DNA of 64,000 nt from Cornus controversa (lineage: Eukaryota; Streptophyta; Magnoliopsida; Cornales; Cornaceae): the NCBI GenBank assembly GCA_026545225.1, contig CM048848.1, positions 21,430,806 to 21,494,805 of the forward strand, read 5' to 3'. A program made the position numbers and the translations under genes. The first letter of the stretch is position 1. Each line of letters starts with the position of its first letter. Below, one piece after another: positions 42,514-55,353 of the stretch. A model generated the notes under the pieces. The model was not told where the DNA came from. It saw only the letters and a list, made by a program, of their open reading frames with translations, and did not search any database.

Positions 42514-43726
42514 ATTGCAAACAAGAAAACTAATCAAATTTTGATTAATTTAATTCTTCTACTAGTTATAATTTAGTTTTTTTTTTCTCTTTCTTTCTTT
42601 TGTTTTATTATTATCAAAAAAGAAAAAAAAACTTTCCAATTTTAATTATTTGTACTAGGTTTTTTTTTTTTAAAAAAAAAAAAAAACTTTTTCTTTATTA
42701 TTATAGTTTAGTTTTAGTTTTAGTTTTAGTTTTAGTTATTTTATTTTTATTATTATTATTTTTAGTTTAGTTTTAGTTTTATTTTATTGTTATTGTTTTA
42801 CCTGATACTTCTTGAATTCTATAGGTGGTATTGTTGAAAATTGTCTTTTTCGCATGTTCTTGGGCACTACTTTGGAATCCAAGTAAGTACAATTTTTTTC
42901 CTTCCGTTTATTTTTATTTTTATTTTCTTTTCTTTTCTTAGATTAGGAAAACATAGATTTTTGTTTTAGGTTGATAACTTGTGCATGAGAACTCTAGGAT
43001 AGAATAACTTAGAAATAACCCTAGGGTCACACTTTCTTCAAGTTTATTTTTTATTTTATTTTTAATTTTTTTCTCTATTTAAAGAAAAAAAAAAAAAAGA
43101 GAAGAAAGACCACACACTCACTCACTTTTATTTTATATTTTTTATGGTGTGTTTTGTTTGTGCATTTTAATTTAGCATTCTTGCATTAAAATTTTAGTAA
43201 GGGCACAAACCCCCAACAAGATAAGGATTGGATTTCATCACCAATTCCTTGCCCAACTAGGTTAAAAATCTCCTTGCATTTGTCTATCCCAAGCCAAATT
43301 TAGTTTAAATTTAAAATCAAGTAGACATTGGCCATAGGAATTCACATAGCTTATAGGACCCTCTTGGACAGAGTTAACTTTTGGTAACTCCAGTGAGCAC
43401 CTTCCAACTTCACAATGTCTAGGAAAGTTCTGAGGAGATTGGTTTTTAAGTGGGACCGTTTGTGACCCCTCCAATCTATCTTAGAAACTTTCCTGGTTGT
43501 ATTGTTGGTGGGGCTTAACTGGTAATCCTCTAGTTCCTCTTAAAGGGAGTAGAAGCTGTCTAACTAGGTAAGAATTATTTTGGAACTAGTCCAGATAATT
43601 CTTTAGGAAAAAAAAAATAAATAAAAAAAAAAAAAAATAGAAATCACTAACCTTGAATTAAATTTGAAAAAAAAAAAAAAATTTGCTTGTTTATTTGGTT
43701 GGTATTTTTGTGAGTCATTTTAGTGT
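42514..43726 (+). other. Athila untranslated leader
   Basis: About 1.2 kb between PBS and gag with many A and T homopolymers and a TTTAGTTTTAG repeat near 42700-42780. No conserved coding sequence. Near the gag start, poly-A tracts at 43610-43680 precede the ATG. Confidence 0.6.
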
Positions 43727-46700
43727 ATGTTAGGTCGTCGATCACTGAATCCAGAGTTGTTTCCATTAGATCTTGAGATTGAGAGAACCTTTCAAAAGGG
43801 TGTGAAAAATTCTAGTGTTAGAGATCCTTCTTTGCCCAAGATGGCAGATCCTGTTGAAACTAAATCCCTTAAGGACTATTACACTCCCGTGCATATTACA
43901 AACCCATCTTGCATTGTGTTACCTGCTACCCAACAGGGACATTTTGAGATACGGGCAGCAGTAATTAATTTACTGCCCACTTTTAGAGGTCTTAGTTCTG
44001 ATGACCCATACCTCCATGTTAAGGAATTTCTAGAGATTTGCTCCACACTACAATTTCAACATATTTCTGAGGAGTCAATTAAATTGCGGTTATTTCCATT
44101 CTCTTTGAAAGAGAAAGCAAAATCTTGGTTATACTCACTAGAACCCGCGTCTGTCAATTCATGGGATGGGTTATGCACTAAATTCCTTACCAAGTTTTTT
44201 CCCATGCACAAAACTAACTCCCTTCGTCGAAATATCATGCAATTTACTCAAAAAGAGGGTGAAGAGTTTTACATATGTTGGGAGAAATTTAATGATATTC
44301 TCCTTAAGTGTCCACATCATGGTTTTGCCAAGTGGCAATTAGTTCAATTCTTTTATGAGGGATTGTCACCCTATAATCGTCAACTAATTGAGTCACGAGG
44401 TGGGGTAGAATTCATGTCTAAGAATGAGGATGAAGCATGGAAATTTCTTGATACGTTGTCAGAGAACTCTCAACAATGGGAGTACTCAGGGAGGGTTGAA
44501 AGGAGTGGTCTATCAGTGCTCTCAGAACCCAAAAAGGGAGGAATTTACGAGTTCCGAGAGGAGAACGATTTGAGTGCGAGGATAGCTAGTCTAACTAGGA
44601 AAGTAGAGGCTATAGAGATGAGTAAAGGAAGTAATTCTTCTATTCGTGCAGTTAATGAGATGTGTCAATTGTGTGAAAGTTCTTCTCATACGGCACAAAC
44701 TTGTCCATCTATTGCATCTTTTCATGAGTGTATAGCCGAACAAGCCAATGCACTTAATTCATATAAGAAACCATTTGGCAGCCCCTATTCTGACACATAC
44801 AATCCTAATTGGAGGAACCACCCTAATTTTTCTTGGAGGCAAGACCAACCTCGGAACAACCAAGGGGTGCAACCTACGCAACCCCAAGGGCAACCACAAT
44901 TTTCATATCCTTCCATGTCCCAAAATGCCCCTCCGTATGTTCCCCCACCTCAACAAAGACCAACTTTAGAGGATACTCTCCAACAGTTCATGCAACAGAC
45001 CAGTCAGTCAATTTCTAAGTTAGAAACTCAAATAGGTCAATTAGCCACTGTTGTAGGAGAGAGGGAGAAGGGAAAGTTTCCTAGTCAACCTGTGCCTAAC
45101 CCAAAGGGCCAGTTTCATATTAATGATCAGTCCACTTCTAGTTCACATGAGCAGGTTCAGTCTATCACAATCCTAAGGTCAGGTAGACAAGTTGATAATG
45201 GAGTCCAAATGCCTATACATAATGAGAAAATTGAAAAGGACCATGTTAGCAGTTTAGGAAGGGAGGACAAAACTACATCTGAAGTTGAATCAAAAATTCA
45301 AGTCCCTAGTCTTGACCCACCATCTCAAATAAGCCCATCAGTTAGAAACTTTGTTCCTACTGTACCATATCCTCAAAGACTTCAAAAGTCTAAGAAGGGG
45401 AATCACTATAATGAGATTATGGAAGTGTTTAAGCAAGTCAAAATTAATATTCCATTTCTCGATGCGATTCAACAGGTCCCCTCTTATGCAAAATTCTTAA
45501 AGGACTTGTGTATGGTCAAACGTGTCTTGCATGTGCACAAGAAAGCCTTCCTCACTGAGCAAGTTAGCTCAATCATCCAACATCGCACTCCACCTAAATT
45601 TAAGGATCCTGGATGTCCTACGATTTCATGTACCATAGGTGATCAAAAAATTGAGCAAGCTTTGCTTGACTTGGGTGCGAGTGTCAACTTATTACCTTAC
45701 TCTGTTTACGAGCAACTAGGTCTTGGTGAGTTGAAACCCACGCAGGTGGTACTCCAATTAGCAGATCGTTCAGTTAAGGTACCTCGTGGTGTTATTGAGG
45801 ATGTGCTCATTCAGGTTGATAAATTCTTCTTCCCTGTAGACTTTATTGTCTTAGACACTCAACCTGTAGCTAATCCTAATAACCAGATTCCTGTCATCTT
45901 AGGTCGTCCATTCCTAGCCACTTCGAATGCTCTAATCAACTGTAGGAATGGTGTTTTGAAACTTTCTTTTGGAAATATGTCGGTTGAGCTTAATGTTTTT
46001 AACGTAAGCCGACAACCACCAGACTCTGAAGATATTTGCGAGTTAAATTTAATAGAGAGTCTAGTTCAAAATACTTTTATCCATGCAAGTTATAAAGACC
46101 CTTTAGAGGCATGCCTAGCTCATTTTGGCTGTGATTTTGATGTTGATAGTGCTTGTGAAGAGGTGAATGCCTTATTGGATTCAGTCCCTCTTATAAACAT
46201 AGAGAAATGGAATGCTAAGGTGGAACCCCTTCCACCGATTGGGTCTAAAAATGTCTCGTCTGTTGAGTCACCACCTAAATTGGATTTGAAAGTTTTACCT
46301 GCTGAACTTAAGTATACTTACTTAGGTCCAAATGATAGTCTACCTGTTATTATTTCTTCTGAGTTGAATAAGGAACATGAGGAAAAACTCTTAGATGTCC
46401 TTAGGGAACATAGGTCAGCAATTGGGTGGACTATAGCAGATATTAAAGGTATATGCCCATCTGTGTGCATGCATCGTATTCATCTAGAGGAGAATGCTAA
46501 AACTTCTCGTGAAATGCAACGACGGCTTAACCCTAATATAAAAGAGGTTGTTAGAGCGGAAGTTTTGAAATTATTGGATGTGGGTATTATATACCCCATT
46601 TCAGATAGCTCTTGGGTTAGCCCTGTTCAAGTCGTACCTAAGAAATCAGGGGTCACAGTAGTAAAAAATAATGCCAATGAGTTAGTGCCTACCCGCATGA

Positions 46701-49180
46701 CCACTGGGTGGCGAGTGTGTATTGACTATCGAAAATTGAACTCGGTCACAAGGAAAGATCATTTTCCTCTTCCTTTTATTGATCAGATGCTTGAGAGATT
46801 AGCCGGTCATGCTTATTATTGTTTCCTTGATGGTTATTCTGGTTATAACCAAATTCCTATTGCACCCGAGGATCAAGAGAAAACTACCTTCACTTGCCCT
46901 TTTGGGACATTCGCCTATCGACGTATGCCCTTTGGATTATGCAATGCACCCGCTACTTTTCAGCGGTGCATGATTAGTATTTTTTCTGACATGGTAGAAC
47001 GTTTTCTTGAGGTTTTCATGGATGATTTCTCAGTATTTGGATCATCTTTTGAAGAATGTCTTCATCATCTAAAACTTGTGCTTACTCGTTGTGAGGAGAA
47101 GAATCTTGTCTTAAACTGGGAGAAATGTCACTTCATGGTTAAGAAGGGAATTGTTTTAGGCCATGTTATTTCAAACAAGGGTATAGAAGTTGATAAGGCT
47201 AAGGTTGATTTGATTGCTAATCTTCCACCGCCACGTACAATAAGAGAAATTAGGTCTTTCTTAGGACATGCTGGTTTTTATCGTCGGTTCATTAAAGACT
47301 TTAGCAATATTTCCAGACCACTTTGTAATTTACTTGCAAAAGATGTTGCCTTTGTCTTTAATGACGAGTGTTTGAAAACTTTTGAGAAGCTTAAGACGTT
47401 GTTGACTTCAGCCCCTGTTATTCAACCACCGAATTGGGATGTGCCTTTTGAGATCATGTGTGATGCATCTGACTATGCAATTGGAGCTGTGTTAGGACAA
47501 CGTGTAAATAGGTTACCCCATGTGATATACTATGCTAGTAAGACATTGAATGATGCACAACTAAATTATTCTACCACTGAAAAAGAATTGTTAGCAGTTG
47601 TGTTTGCACTAGACAAGTTTCGGTCCTATCTTTTAGGGTCTAAAGTCCTCATATTCTCAGATCATGCTGCGCTTAGATATCTTCTTTCTAAAAAAGATGC
47701 TAAACCACGCTTGATTCGTTGGATCTTATTGCTACAAGAGTTTGATTTAGAAATTCGAGATAAGAAAGGATCCGAAAATGTGGTAGCAGATCACTTGTCT
47801 AGGCTTATTCTTGAGGCTCCATCTGATTCCATGCCTATTCTTGATTTTTTTCCTGATGAACAACTCTTTGTTGTCTCCCAATTACCTTGGTTCGCCGACA
47901 TTGTGAACTATCTTGTCACTGGTGAAATGCCTCTACATTGGACTAAACAAGATAAGTCAAAATTTTTAGCTGAGGTTCGCCATTTCTTTTGGGATGATCC
48001 ATACTTGTTCAAGTATTGTCCTGATCAGATTATTAGGAGATGTGTTCCTAATTGTGACCATAATAGTGTCATCTCCTTTTGTCATGATCATGCATGTGGA
48101 GGTCACTTTAGTGCAAAACGGACCGCTGCAAAGATTTTACAGTGTGGATTTTATTGGCCTTCTATCTTTCAAGATTGTCATTCTTATTGTTCAGCATGTG
48201 AGCGTTGTCAAAAGTTAGGGAGTATCTCTCGTCGAAATATGATGCCTTTGAACCCAATTTTGATTGTTGAGGTGTTCGATGTTTGGGGCATTGATTTCAT
48301 GGGACCGTTTCCCAACTCTTTTGGTCATTTGTACATCCTTGTCGCTGTCGATTATGTGTCTAAATGGGTAGAAGCCATTGCATGTAAGACAAATGATCAC
48401 AAGGTGGTGGTTAAGTTTTTGAAAGATAATGTCTTTTCACGTTTTGGTACACCCCGCGCTATCATTAGTGACGGTGGGAAGCATTTTTGCAATAAGGTTT
48501 TCGAAGCATTAATGAAAAAATACTGTGTCACCCATAAAATTGCACTTGCTTATCATCCTCAGACTAGTGGTCAAGTAGAATTGTCCAATAGGGAAATTAA
48601 GAAAATTTTGGAAAAAACGGTTAACCCAAATAGGAAAGATTGGTCTTTGAGACTTAGTGATGCATTGTGGGCATACCGTACTGCATTTAAGAATCCCATA
48701 GGAATGTCTCCGTACCGAATGGTGTATGGCAAGGCTTGTCATCTTCCTGTTGAGTTAGAACATAGAGCTTTTTGGGCTATTAAGCAACTTAACTTTAACC
48801 TTGATAAGGCAGGAGCCCATAGGAAGCTTCAATTGAATGAATTAGAAGAGATTAGGAATGATGCATACCAAAATGCGAAAACATATAAAGACCGTATTAA
48901 GGTAATTCATGACAAAACTATTCTTAGGAAAAGTTTTACACCTGGTCAAAAAGTCCTTCTCTATAATTCTCGATTGCATTTATTCCCAGGTAAGTTGAGA
49001 TCTCGATGGTCTGGTCCGTTCATTATTCGTGTTGTTTATCCTTATGGGGCCATTGAGATTGAAAATCCACAAAACGGTGAGGTATTTAAAGTGAATGGTC
49101 AGTGTTTGAAACCATTTTTGGAGTTACCGTCTCCGGAAGGTGAGGAAATCCTTCTGGAAGATCCTGTTTATCAGGATTGA
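43727..49180 (+). CDS. Athila gag-pol polyprotein, uninterrupted
   Basis: This 1817-codon frame encodes capsid, protease, reverse transcriptase, RNase H and integrase in Ty3 order. The gag domain (about residues 70-245) contains [21 protein letters not shown] nucleocapsid knuckle C-x2-C-x4-H-x4-C lies at 313-326 and a proline/glutamine-rich stretch at 365-440. The protease motif is D648-L-G-A-S, the usual Athila form. Reverse transcriptase carries FMDD at 1097-1100. RNase H starts with the conserved Asp at D1246. Integrase has H1455-x4-H1460, C1491-x2-C1494, then D1523, D1582 and E1618 (35-residue spacing), and a GPF module near the end. No stop, frameshift or missing catalytic residue was seen. 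Gag and pol are fused in one frame. Confidence 0.97.
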   Translation: MLGRRSLNPELFPLDLEIERTFQKGVKNSSVRDPSLPKMADPVETKSLKDYYTPVHITNPSCIVLPATQQGHFEIRAAVINLLPTFRGLSSDDPYLHVKEFLEICSTLQFQHISEESIKLRLFPFSLKEKAKSWLYSLEPASVNSWDGLCTKFLTKFFPMHKTNSLRRNIMQFTQKEGEEFYICWEKFNDILLKCPHHGFAKWQLVQFFYEGLSPYNRQLIESRGGVEFMSKNEDEAWKFLDTLSENSQQWEYSGRVERSGLSVLSEPKKGGIYEFREENDLSARIASLTRKVEAIEMSKGSNSSIRAVNEMCQLCESSSHTAQTCPSIASFHECIAEQANALNSYKKPFGSPYSDTYNPNWRNHPNFSWRQDQPRNNQGVQPTQPQGQPQFSYPSMSQNAPPYVPPPQQRPTLEDTLQQFMQQTSQSISKLETQIGQLATVVGEREKGKFPSQPVPNPKGQFHINDQSTSSSHEQVQSITILRSGRQVDNGVQMPIHNEKIEKDHVSSLGREDKTTSEVESKIQVPSLDPPSQISPSVRNFVPTVPYPQRLQKSKKGNHYNEIMEVFKQVKINIPFLDAIQQVPSYAKFLKDLCMVKRVLHVHKKAFLTEQVSSIIQHRTPPKFKDPGCPTISCTIGDQKIEQALLDLGASVNLLPYSVYEQLGLGELKPTQVVLQLADRSVKVPRGVIEDVLIQVDKFFFPVDFIVLDTQPVANPNNQIPVILGRPFLATSNALINCRNGVLKLSFGNMSVELNVFNVSRQPPDSEDICELNLIESLVQNTFIHASYKDPLEACLAHFGCDFDVDSACEEVNALLDSVPLINIEKWNAKVEPLPPIGSKNVSSVESPPKLDLKVLPAELKYTYLGPNDSLPVIISSELNKEHEEKLLDVLREHRSAIGWTIADIKGICPSVCMHRIHLEENAKTSREMQRRLNPNIKEVVRAEVLKLLDVGIIYPISDSSWVSPVQVVPKKSGVTVVKNNANELVPTRMTTGWRVCIDYRKLNSVTRKDHFPLPFIDQMLERLAGHAYYCFLDGYSGYNQIPIAPEDQEKTTFTCPFGTFAYRRMPFGLCNAPATFQRCMISIFSDMVERFLEVFMDDFSVFGSSFEECLHHLKLVLTRCEEKNLVLNWEKCHFMVKKGIVLGHVISNKGIEVDKAKVDLIANLPPPRTIREIRSFLGHAGFYRRFIKDFSNISRPLCNLLAKDVAFVFNDECLKTFEKLKTLLTSAPVIQPPNWDVPFEIMCDASDYAIGAVLGQRVNRLPHVIYYASKTLNDAQLNYSTTEKELLAVVFALDKFRSYLLGSKVLIFSDHAALRYLLSKKDAKPRLIRWILLLQEFDLEIRDKKGSENVVADHLSRLILEAPSDSMPILDFFPDEQLFVVSQLPWFADIVNYLVTGEMPLHWTKQDKSKFLAEVRHFFWDDPYLFKYCPDQIIRRCVPNCDHNSVISFCHDHACGGHFSAKRTAAKILQCGFYWPSIFQDCHSYCSACERCQKLGSISRRNMMPLNPILIVEVFDVWGIDFMGPFPNSFGHLYILVAVDYVSKWVEAIACKTNDHKVVVKFLKDNVFSRFGTPRAIISDGGKHFCNKVFEALMKKYCVTHKIALAYHPQTSGQVELSNREIKKILEKTVNPNRKDWSLRLSDALWAYRTAFKNPIGMSPYRMVYGKACHLPVELEHRAFWAIKQLNFNLDKAGAHRKLQLNELEEIRNDAYQNAKTYKDRIKVIHDKTILRKSFTPGQKVLLYNSRLHLFPGKLRSRWSGPFIIRVVYPYGAIEIENPQNGEVFKVNGQCLKPFLELPSPEGEEILLEDPVYQD

Positions 49181-51141
49181 CCTATTTGGTCATCATTGTA
49201 CATTATTAATTTTAGGATTTATAGCTCTTACGCTTTTTATTTTTAGTTTGTGTATTTAATTTTCAATTTTTCTTTAAAAAAAAAAAAATCATCATGATCC
49301 GGTATAGCCGCCCATTCTCTGACTATGTATGTAGTACCAATTCTACAATTTGTGATATGATTGATAAAGTTGATGATTTCCGTTTATTAAAGTCTGGTTT
49401 CAATACCCAATGCTGTCGAGATTGCTTCAACACAGTATGACTTTAATAAAGAAAGGCAACCCCTTTATACTCTATACGTTAGCGTATCTGGATAATCAAT
49501 ATCTTATCACATATACATCTTGAAAAATTGGGACCCACCAGTTCAGAGAATGGGGAGCAAAGTAGTACCCGTGGTTTTCACGTAAAGATTAGGTTTAAAA
49601 AAATAAAAAAAAAAAACTTGTTGTTTTTCCTTTCTGTTTCATATTTATCTTCACCCATGTTATTTCACTTGGTCGTTGGAGTGTAGTCGTTATTTTGACA
49701 GGATGTAGCATCCAAGTTTGGGGGAGTGACTTCATTACCTTCATGCTACTGATTTGCCATATTTTCTTGCCGCTACTCTCGTTTTCTGGTACTATCGTTC
49801 TACCCCTTCTCTATGCTTTGATTGGGTGTACATTGAGGACAATGTACAGTTTAAGTTTGGGGGTGACGCGATGCCTTATGTGCTTTATTGCAATGGGGGG
49901 AGATTTTTAAGAAAATTTTCTTGTTTTTAGGACTTTTTGGTTACATTATTTTCATAGTTTGTTTTTTATGTTCTTTTGTTTTGTTTTTAGATAGGATGTT
50001 TTTACATTATTCAAGGGATTAATACTCTATGTAGGTGCTTAACTTGCAATTTTTGAATATGTTTTAAATTTTTAGAAATTATGGTTTGAATTAGTGGTTT
50101 AAATCATTATTTGCATTGGCATGCCTTGAGGTGATTGGTTTTAGTTTCCTCACATGCACAGGCACATTAGCAAAATCTTATGGGGTAGAAACTTTGGCTT
50201 TGAGTTGTTGGGTTACAGATATTCTTGATATTAATTAGTATCTCTTGAGAATGAGTACCGATGATGTGTTACTTGACTTCAAAAGAAAAAAAAAATGAAA
50301 AAAAAAGAGAAGAAAAAAAAAAAAAGGTGATGAATAAGTAGATCAATTTGATCCTTTTCATGAGTAACCGGGCCTCTATGCCTCAGGAAGCACGGAGTGT
50401 TCGCGTCAAAAGTGAAAGGGTGAGAAAAGATGAGCATTGGTTGTCTTGATTTGTAACCTGATTGATTCGAGTAATTAGGTTCTTCGGGGTGTCTTAACGC
50501 CTAGTGCCCTAAAGCCATCTGGTTTGGGAGTCACTGACTGAAAGCTTGCTACATGGGTCTTTCAGAAAGCTTAATAGATCAAGACATTGCACAACCAATA
50601 AAGCAATAAAAAAAAATGAAAAAAATATATGAAAAAGTCATGTATTCATGTCTGGAAGTATGATTTCAATAAGGGGAGCTAGTGAGTTGAAGGGGTATGT
50701 GACTTAATATATTCAGAGCTGAGTTATGCTACATGAGATGATTGCTAGTTCACTTTTCACGAGGGAGCTAGAATTGGTTACTTTGAGATATGTTGAGGTG
50801 AATTATGCATGGGGACCATTACTTTAAATTATGGAATTCGAAAATTTGAAATTATTCTTGAATGCAAGTTTGTAACTATATATTGTAATCTTCTTCTTGA
50901 TTAATGTTTAAACAGAAATTTTGAATGTTTGTGGGTAACATTTCTGGAAACCCTCACGAGACTATAACTCGTCCACTAGGAGGAACCTAGGGGTTCAAAG
51001 GCTTGTTGCATATGCTAAATGCAATCGTTTCTCCCACGAAAGAGGAGTTGGGTAGTTTAGTTTGTGTTTAGTTAGTTTCCTTTGTTTTAGTTTTATTTTA
51101 TTCTATTGCTAAGAGACTAGCAATATGTAAGTTTGGGGGTG
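49181..51141 (+). other. Athila 3' untranslated region, no env-like gene
   Basis: About 1.96 kb with no long frame; the largest (71 codons at 49695-49910) has no domain. AAGTTTGGGGG occurs at about 49714, 49853 and 51128. The last abuts the 3' LTR and is the polypurine tract, and the others are internal copies of it. An inverted CATTGAGGACAATG motif precedes the second. A-rich runs occur at 50283-50325. Confidence 0.7.
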
Positions 51142-52533
51142 TGATCGGCGTTGAATGTTACGCATTCTAGCCTCTTAATTTGCATATTTTATTCTCTTAG
51201 TGATAGATTATTTGTGATTTTACTATGTTTTTATGTTTTCTATCCTTTTCAGTGCCTTAATGATTATTTCAGATAAAACCATAATTTTGGGCTTTTAAAG
51301 ATGATATCGAAGAAGGTTATATGAAGCCTACATCTAATGGGTCCATTCAACTCCATATTTCAACTCAAAACAGCCCAATAAAGTGGTCCAAGAGAAGTAC
51401 AACTGCTTAAGGAGGTTACGGGCCTGAAGCCCAATTCTATACTTAATCCAGTTTTAATCCCATTTTGGAAAGTGGACTGAAAACCTTATTTCCGAGCGTC
51501 AATTCGACTTAATTCCCGCGTGGGTTGAACGAAATTCGATTCTCGACACTTTTGTATTTCACGTAAATTTCGTGAATCGGACTTCTACTGGGTCAAAACT
51601 TGGGCCGAAAGTCAGCAGAAAAATCTACCTATTTTGGGCTGCGGGAAAACCCTAATATTCTCCTAATTGGATTACGACTTTATCTCCTAATTGGATTAGG
51701 ACTTTATGTATTCTCTTGGGGTATAAAGAGGTGAATTGGAGGCTGTTTTGAGAGGAGAAACAAGTGGAGGCCAAGGCAGAGAAGACAGAGACAATCCGGG
51801 TTTTATTTATTCATTATGTCTTTTATTATTTTGTTATCTTCTTCTTCTATCATGTGTAACTAAACTCCTCAACTAGGGTTGAGGAGGAAACCTCCATTAA
51901 TGAAGTGAAGTTCTTTTGTTCATTAATTAATTCTCATGTGTGTGATTTAATTGCTTATGATTTTTGCTTCTTGTGATTAATTATTTTATAATTCTTTCAC
52001 CATCTATATCATGTATATGTGGTAGTTAGAAAGTATTATAATTAATCTAAGCTTGGGTTTGTATTTCTTAAAAGTGATAATCTTTGATCTTATGTTTTTC
52101 ATTAAATTGGATACATAGGATGCTTAGAATTTTACACAAGTGAAGCGAAGGAAAATCTACCTTTTAATATATTTTTCATAGTGCTTTATTGTTAAATCTT
52201 GAGTAAGCAATAGATTGATTTCTTGATTGCTACTCTAACTTTGGGAATTAATAAATGAATATTAGAAACTTCATGGATTTAATGGTGGTGGAATCCAAAA
52301 CCTTAGTTATTTTCTTTATTTGATTTCAATAGTGTTATTTTATTTTCATGTTAGTTTAATTTCTCTCAAATCAACTAAACTTGTGTTTAAACTAGATTAG
52401 TTTTAAATTAATTTGACTTTGTATTAGTTTTTCTTCTCAAAGCATTCCATTGGGTTCGACCTCGTTCTTGCCGATCTATACTTTAATAGATTCGTACACT
52501 TGCGAGTTATTTAACAATTTTAAAACAACATCA
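51142..52533 (+). repeat. Athila 3' LTR, 1392 bp
   Basis: Same ends and same length as the 5' LTR and near-identical. It is followed directly by the right target duplication TGGCT and then LTR B sequence. Its TATAAAG lies at about 51722-51728. Confidence 0.95.
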
Positions 52534-53731
52534 TGGCTCTCAGTGGTGGTTGATTCTGGTGAAATTGGTCTTCACGTGGCTGTGTATGACTGGGCTATTG
52601 GGTAGCCGTCGGCAGAAGATGGAGTTTGGGTTGGTTTGTGGACTGTTTGGTCATGGAAATGGCGGCCTTGTGGTGTCGGCATGGACAGTGGGCTGCCTAT
52701 TTACATGGTTTTGATTGGAGGATTTCCTGGGTTAAATTTGGTGCAAGTGTATATATTGGAGTGTGTGTGTTCAACAAATTCATATATGGGTTGTGTTGGA
52801 CATGACAGTGAGCCGAAATTGGTCATTTTGGTTAATTCAGATGTGGACTGAAATTAGTTGCGGACTTGAGTTGTACATGGGCTTGCGCAAATAACCTGGA
52901 CCAATTATGGAAATTAGAAAGGACAAGGAATTGGTTCGGAGGATTGTCGTGTGGGCTTTGACACTGGACCGGACTGGACATGGAAAAAGGACCGCTTTGC
53001 AAGCGCGGACTTGGCGAAAGCGGGACTTAAGGCAAGTTGATTCTTGCCTCTATCTCATACCTATCTTTTACGTACGTTAAGTAATTTACATATGTCTTAA
53101 TTTAATCATATGTGGTATGTGTATATACATATATATATAGGTGCTTATATATATGTGGGTGTAGGTGGATGTTGTGCATACATGGGATATGAGAGGATAT
53201 ATATATGCGTGTGTATATATATATGTATGTGTGGGTTTGGGAAGCGATAACATGTTAGATTTATCGCCTATTTGCATCGTGAAATGCAGGTATCGTATTG
53301 ATTGAAATCATGTTAAAGTATGCTAAATTATGTATGTACATTTAGCTAGATGTTGCCTTGCATGCATATATGATTCTTATGCATGAGTTGAGTATACGTA
53401 AATATATATGTGGGTAGATATATATATATGTGTGAGCTTGGAGGGTAAGAGCATTGTTAAATTCAAATGCTGATTTGCATTGTTATATGCATGTTTAGGG
53501 ATTGAGCCATGTAATGTATGCTAAATTATATATGTACATTTAGCTAGATGTTGCCTTGCATGCATATATGATTCTTATGCTTGAGTGGAGTATACGTAAA
53601 TACATATGTGATTCTATATTCGGTGCAGTAATAGAAATGCATGCTAAATTGATTATGGCATAAAAGGGTATTGGAAAAGCATGAAATATGTGAATTGTTC
53701 GGTATGTTTTCACTACCTATATGGGTGACAT

Positions 53732-53762
<31 letters not shown>

Positions 53763-55353
53763 TTGCGTGATTGAATATGGTTGTAAGAATGCATGTTGGT
53801 TGCTCATAGTAAAATGCATGATTGGAATGAAAGCATGATTATATTTATGTTAATATACGTATACATGTGATTATATGCAAGATGTGACATCTATATATAT
53901 GTTGTGTATGTGCAAATGTGATTATGAATGAATTCCATGAAAAGTGTGTTTATTGGTGAAAACGTGAAGATGTGGTGTTTACAGATTTATGAATGAAAGA
54001 AATGACTTTCTTGAAAAATGCATAAGCATGATGGTTTCCATGATATGAGTGTGATGACATTGTGACAATCTTGAGGTGAAAGGAAAATGCATTGATTTGA
54101 CAAAAATGCATTCATGGTGTGAATAAGTGCATGGGTGTGATTATATGCACTATATATATGATTTTGGGGCAGGAGTGTGAAATTAAGATAAGGGGAAGGC
54201 CCCTAGGGTGAAAAACCCAAAACTTGGCCAAGAGGAGGTGCTCCCTTCGGGTTAGTAACCCGATAAAGCACAAGCAGAGTTTGGGTGCCGAAGAGACCCT
54301 TACTATTGGAGTGATGAGAAAGCCCCCTATGAATTAGTTTGGTGTGAGTTATATACGTATGTATTTGCACTTTATGGGAAGCATCATGCATGATTTGAGA
54401 TATGTGGATGTTTGGGTAAAAATGCATGAGCATGTGCATTTATGCATGATTCAATGGATCTTGTTGAGTAGGTGACGTGATATTTGATTTACATTCTTCA
54501 TGTAAATGCTTCTGTTCATATATGTTTTCTATACATAATGACGTTGGATGTGTACTGCCTTGAACATGTTGTAAATGATTTTCATAAGTCATGTGTAGTT
54601 GATTTAAATGTTCATAAATGCTAAAACTGCCATGTGCATTGTTGGTTCATGTATGCTAGGAGGGGCATGACTTTAAATATTGTGATATATTTAAGTGCAT
54701 GTATATTTTTGAGAATATGTGAGGATCGACCTGCTGCTGCGATGATAGTATGGTTCTATATACCTTGTTGGGCCTTTGAGCTCACCCCCTCCCAGGTTTT
54801 GCAGGTATTGCTGATTACGAAGTCAGTTAGAGGATTCATAGTACCGGTGGCAGAGGTAGTAGAGAATTTAATGTATAACTAGGATATTTGGATTAGATGT
54901 ATGGAGCAATTATGGTGATTCAGTTCCTTAAGATGTATTTCATTCATGTGATGTATAGATGTTATACGAACATTCAAGGACTGAGACATGTATATTGTTG
55001 ATTCTATTATGCATGTTGTAGAAATGCTGGGGGGACACGTGCCCAGAAGTGTCCATTTTTATTATTTAGATATAAATGCTAGGGGGACACGTGCCCAGAA
55101 GTGTCCATATGAATTGTAAAGCAGGTGTAACATGCCAGGAGCTGATTATTTAGAATGGGTTATGCCCGATTTTCGTGAAAATCCTTTGCAAGGGCTATTG
55201 ATGATCTTATGTCACCTGAAGGGTGCACATATAGAATGCTTCCGCAATAGAATAGATTAAAATGAGATTAAGGTGTGGGAACTTGAGGTGAAATTACGGA
55301 TTCACCCCCGTTTCCCTCGCTCCTAACCGGGTGTCGGAAACCGTGGCGTGACA
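52534..55353 (+). repeat. Array LTR B, right part
   Basis: It continues LTR B after the Athila insertion and ends GTGGCGTGACA. With the left part and one target copy removed, LTR B is about 3873 bp. It matches LTR C almost exactly; private changes include CTCAGTGG (A and C: CTCGGTGG) and GAGATATGTGG (A and C: GAGAAATGTGG). Confidence 0.9.

Larger units (their letters stand above)
41098..52533 (+). mobile_element. Complete Athila-type Ty3 retrotransposon, 11436 bp
   Basis: LTRs of exactly 1392 bp each (41098-42489 and 51142-52533) are flanked by TGGCT (41093-41097, 52534-52538). The insertion splits array LTR B at a point where LTRs A and C read GTGGCTCTC uninterrupted. A tRNA-Asp PBS, an intact gag-pol and a polypurine tract are all present. 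By eye the LTRs differ at about three bases, so the insertion is very recent. An env-like gene seen in some Athila members is absent. It is the only element here that could be autonomous. Confidence 0.95.

Noticed and set aside
45668..45682. DLGAS in the Athila protease as an inactivating change from D(T/S)G
   Set aside because: DLGAS is the usual protease motif in plant Athila elements as I know the family, so it is not counted as damage.
47015..47026. FMDD in place of YxDD in the Athila reverse transcriptase
   Set aside because: F/YMDD variants are normal in this lineage, and both catalytic Asp residues are present.
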